This document shows, one piece after another, positions 48,232 to 48,822 of a DNA stretch of 48,822 bases. The stretch is from Bacillota bacterium (lineage in GTDB: Bacteria; Bacillota; Clostridia; Christensenellales; UMGS416): contig JAEEJN010000046.1 of assembly GCA_016281935.1 (NCBI GenBank), forward strand, positions 1 to 48,822, given 5' to 3'. Made by a program: the position numbers and the translations under genes. The notes beneath the pieces are model-generated. The model had not been told where the DNA came from, made no database searches, and was given only the letters and a program-made list of their open reading frames with translations. Each line of letters begins with the position of its first letter. Position 1 is the first letter of the stretch.

Positions 48232-48504
48232 ATGGACAGAAAGACGCTCGAGAGCCTGCAGCGGGCCTGCCACATCCGGCTGACGCCCGAAGAAGAGGAA
48301 GCCTTCCTCACGGAACTGCAGGAGATCGAGGACAGTTTCCCCGAGCTCACGGAGGAAGCCCCGGTATGCGGGGCCTCCGAACTTCCCTATTCTCTTCTCA
48401 GAGACGACATCCCCGTACGGTCATCCTGCGGGGATCCCGAGGGACGCAGAGACGGGAACGGATTCTACAGGGTACGGGAGGACGGCCATGAGCAGGATGT
48501 CTGA
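48232..48504 (+). CDS. gatC: Asp-tRNA(Asn)/Glu-tRNA(Gln) amidotransferase subunit C
   Basis: GatC is the small linker subunit that holds GatA and GatB together in the tRNA-dependent amidotransferase. The 90-residue product begins MDRKTLESLQRACHIRLTPE, followed by FLTELQEIEDSF near 23-34, the usual GatC helices, and ends with a loop containing SLLRDDIPV in the common place. GGAGGTGTCC precedes the ATG at 48232. GatA begins inside its last codons (17-nt overlap). Confidence 0.88.
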   Translation: MDRKTLESLQRACHIRLTPEEEEAFLTELQEIEDSFPELTEEAPVCGASELPYSLLRDDIPVRSSCGDPEGRRDGNGFYRVREDGHEQDV

Positions 48505-48822
48505 AGCGAGACGCATGCTGGATGCCAGCATCCTCTCCGCGGAGGAACTGGTCCGGGAGTCTTTCAGCAGGATCCGCGAGACCGATCCTTCTCTCGGCGC
48601 ATTCGCTTCCACAAGGGAAGAACGCGCGCTGTCCGAAGCCCGGTCGGTCCAAATCAGGATATCCGAAGGAGAAGCCGGCGCCCTGACGGGCATCCCCTGC
48701 GCCGTCAAGGACAATTTCTGCGTCGAAGGCGAGGAGACGGCCTGCGGCTCCGCTGTACTTTCCGGACATCTTCCTGCTTATGACGCCGACGTCGTGCGGG
48801 CCCTCAGGGACGCGGGCGCGCC
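48488..48822 (+). CDS. gatA: Asp-tRNA(Asn)/Glu-tRNA(Gln) amidotransferase subunit A (5' part)
   Basis: The first 111 codons of an amidase-signature protein run off the window end. It opens MSRMSEARRMLDASILSAEE, then ETDPSLGAFAS and the signature LTGIPCAVKDNFCVEG, which contains the catalytic Lys of the Ser-cisSer-Lys triad (KDN), and TACGSAVLSG. The two serines lie beyond the edge. It overlaps gatC by 17 nt. GatA generates ammonia from glutamine to amidate mischarged Glu-tRNA or Asp-tRNA. Confidence 0.9.
   Translation, partial: MSRMSEARRMLDASILSAEELVRESFSRIRETDPSLGAFASTREERALSEARSVQIRISEGEAGALTGIPCAVKDNFCVEGEETACGSAVLSGHLPAYDADVVRALRDAGA

Noticed and set aside
1-48822. CRISPR arrays, tRNA or rRNA genes, intact insertion sequences, prophage
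   Set aside because: No regularly spaced repeats, tRNA-like cloverleaf segments, rRNA sequence, or transposase or phage genes were recognised.

Overview
The window reads as a chromosomal segment of a Bacillota bacterium, most likely class Clostridia with a fairly GC-rich genome. The gene order plsX-acpP-rnc-smc-ftsY-ylxM-ffh-rpsP-khpA-rimM-trmD is the classic Bacillota arrangement. A T-box leader precedes pheST, there are SipW-type and sortase-type surface systems, and ribosome binding sites are strong GGAGG types. Assignment below class level is not supported by sequence inspection alone. No tRNA, rRNA, CRISPR array, phage or intact insertion sequence was seen.

Region 1 (1-10200, minus strand) is the fatty-acid/phospholipid start (plsX, acpP), RNase III, SMC, the SRP pair (ftsY, ffh with its regulator ylxM), then ribosome maturation and tRNA modification (rpsP, khpA, rimM, trmD). 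The gene after trmD is cut by the window edge and is not the usual ribosomal protein L19. Region 2 (10200-12900) holds a secreted peptidoglycan-binding protein and a YjgR/HerA-like ATPase, convergent on a shared terminator.

Region 3 (12930-19820, minus) is a surface-fibre locus in two transcription units: a coiled-coil protein with a Ser/Lys signal peptidase, then a class C sortase, a SpaA-like pilin candidate, two TasA/camelysin-like proteins, two membrane-anchored surface proteins and a Ser/His (SipW-type) signal peptidase. No canonical LPXTG is visible; one protein has VVVTG in the right place. Region 4 (19813-20623) is gene-poor with an AT-rich core. Region 5 (20624-29280, minus) is a surface-polysaccharide operon: ABC-2 exporter (Wzm/Wzt type), a CotH-kinase lipoprotein, UDP-xylose synthase and three glycosyltransferases.

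Region 6 (29340-44500) carries a TtcA-like tRNA thiolase, a glycerol-1-phosphate dehydrogenase family protein, HflX with an N-terminal JAMM-like domain, an EF-G paralogue, a two-component system next to mutS2, zapA and T-box controlled pheST. Region 7 (44540-48822) has a 50-codon ORF coupled to purN, an operon of a second glycerol-1-phosphate dehydrogenase paralogue with a HAD phosphatase and a small P-loop kinase-like protein, and the start of gatCA. A recurring feature is an intrinsic terminator ending 10-25 nt before the next start codon (rnc, ylxM, hflX, mutS2), suggesting operons with internal attenuation.
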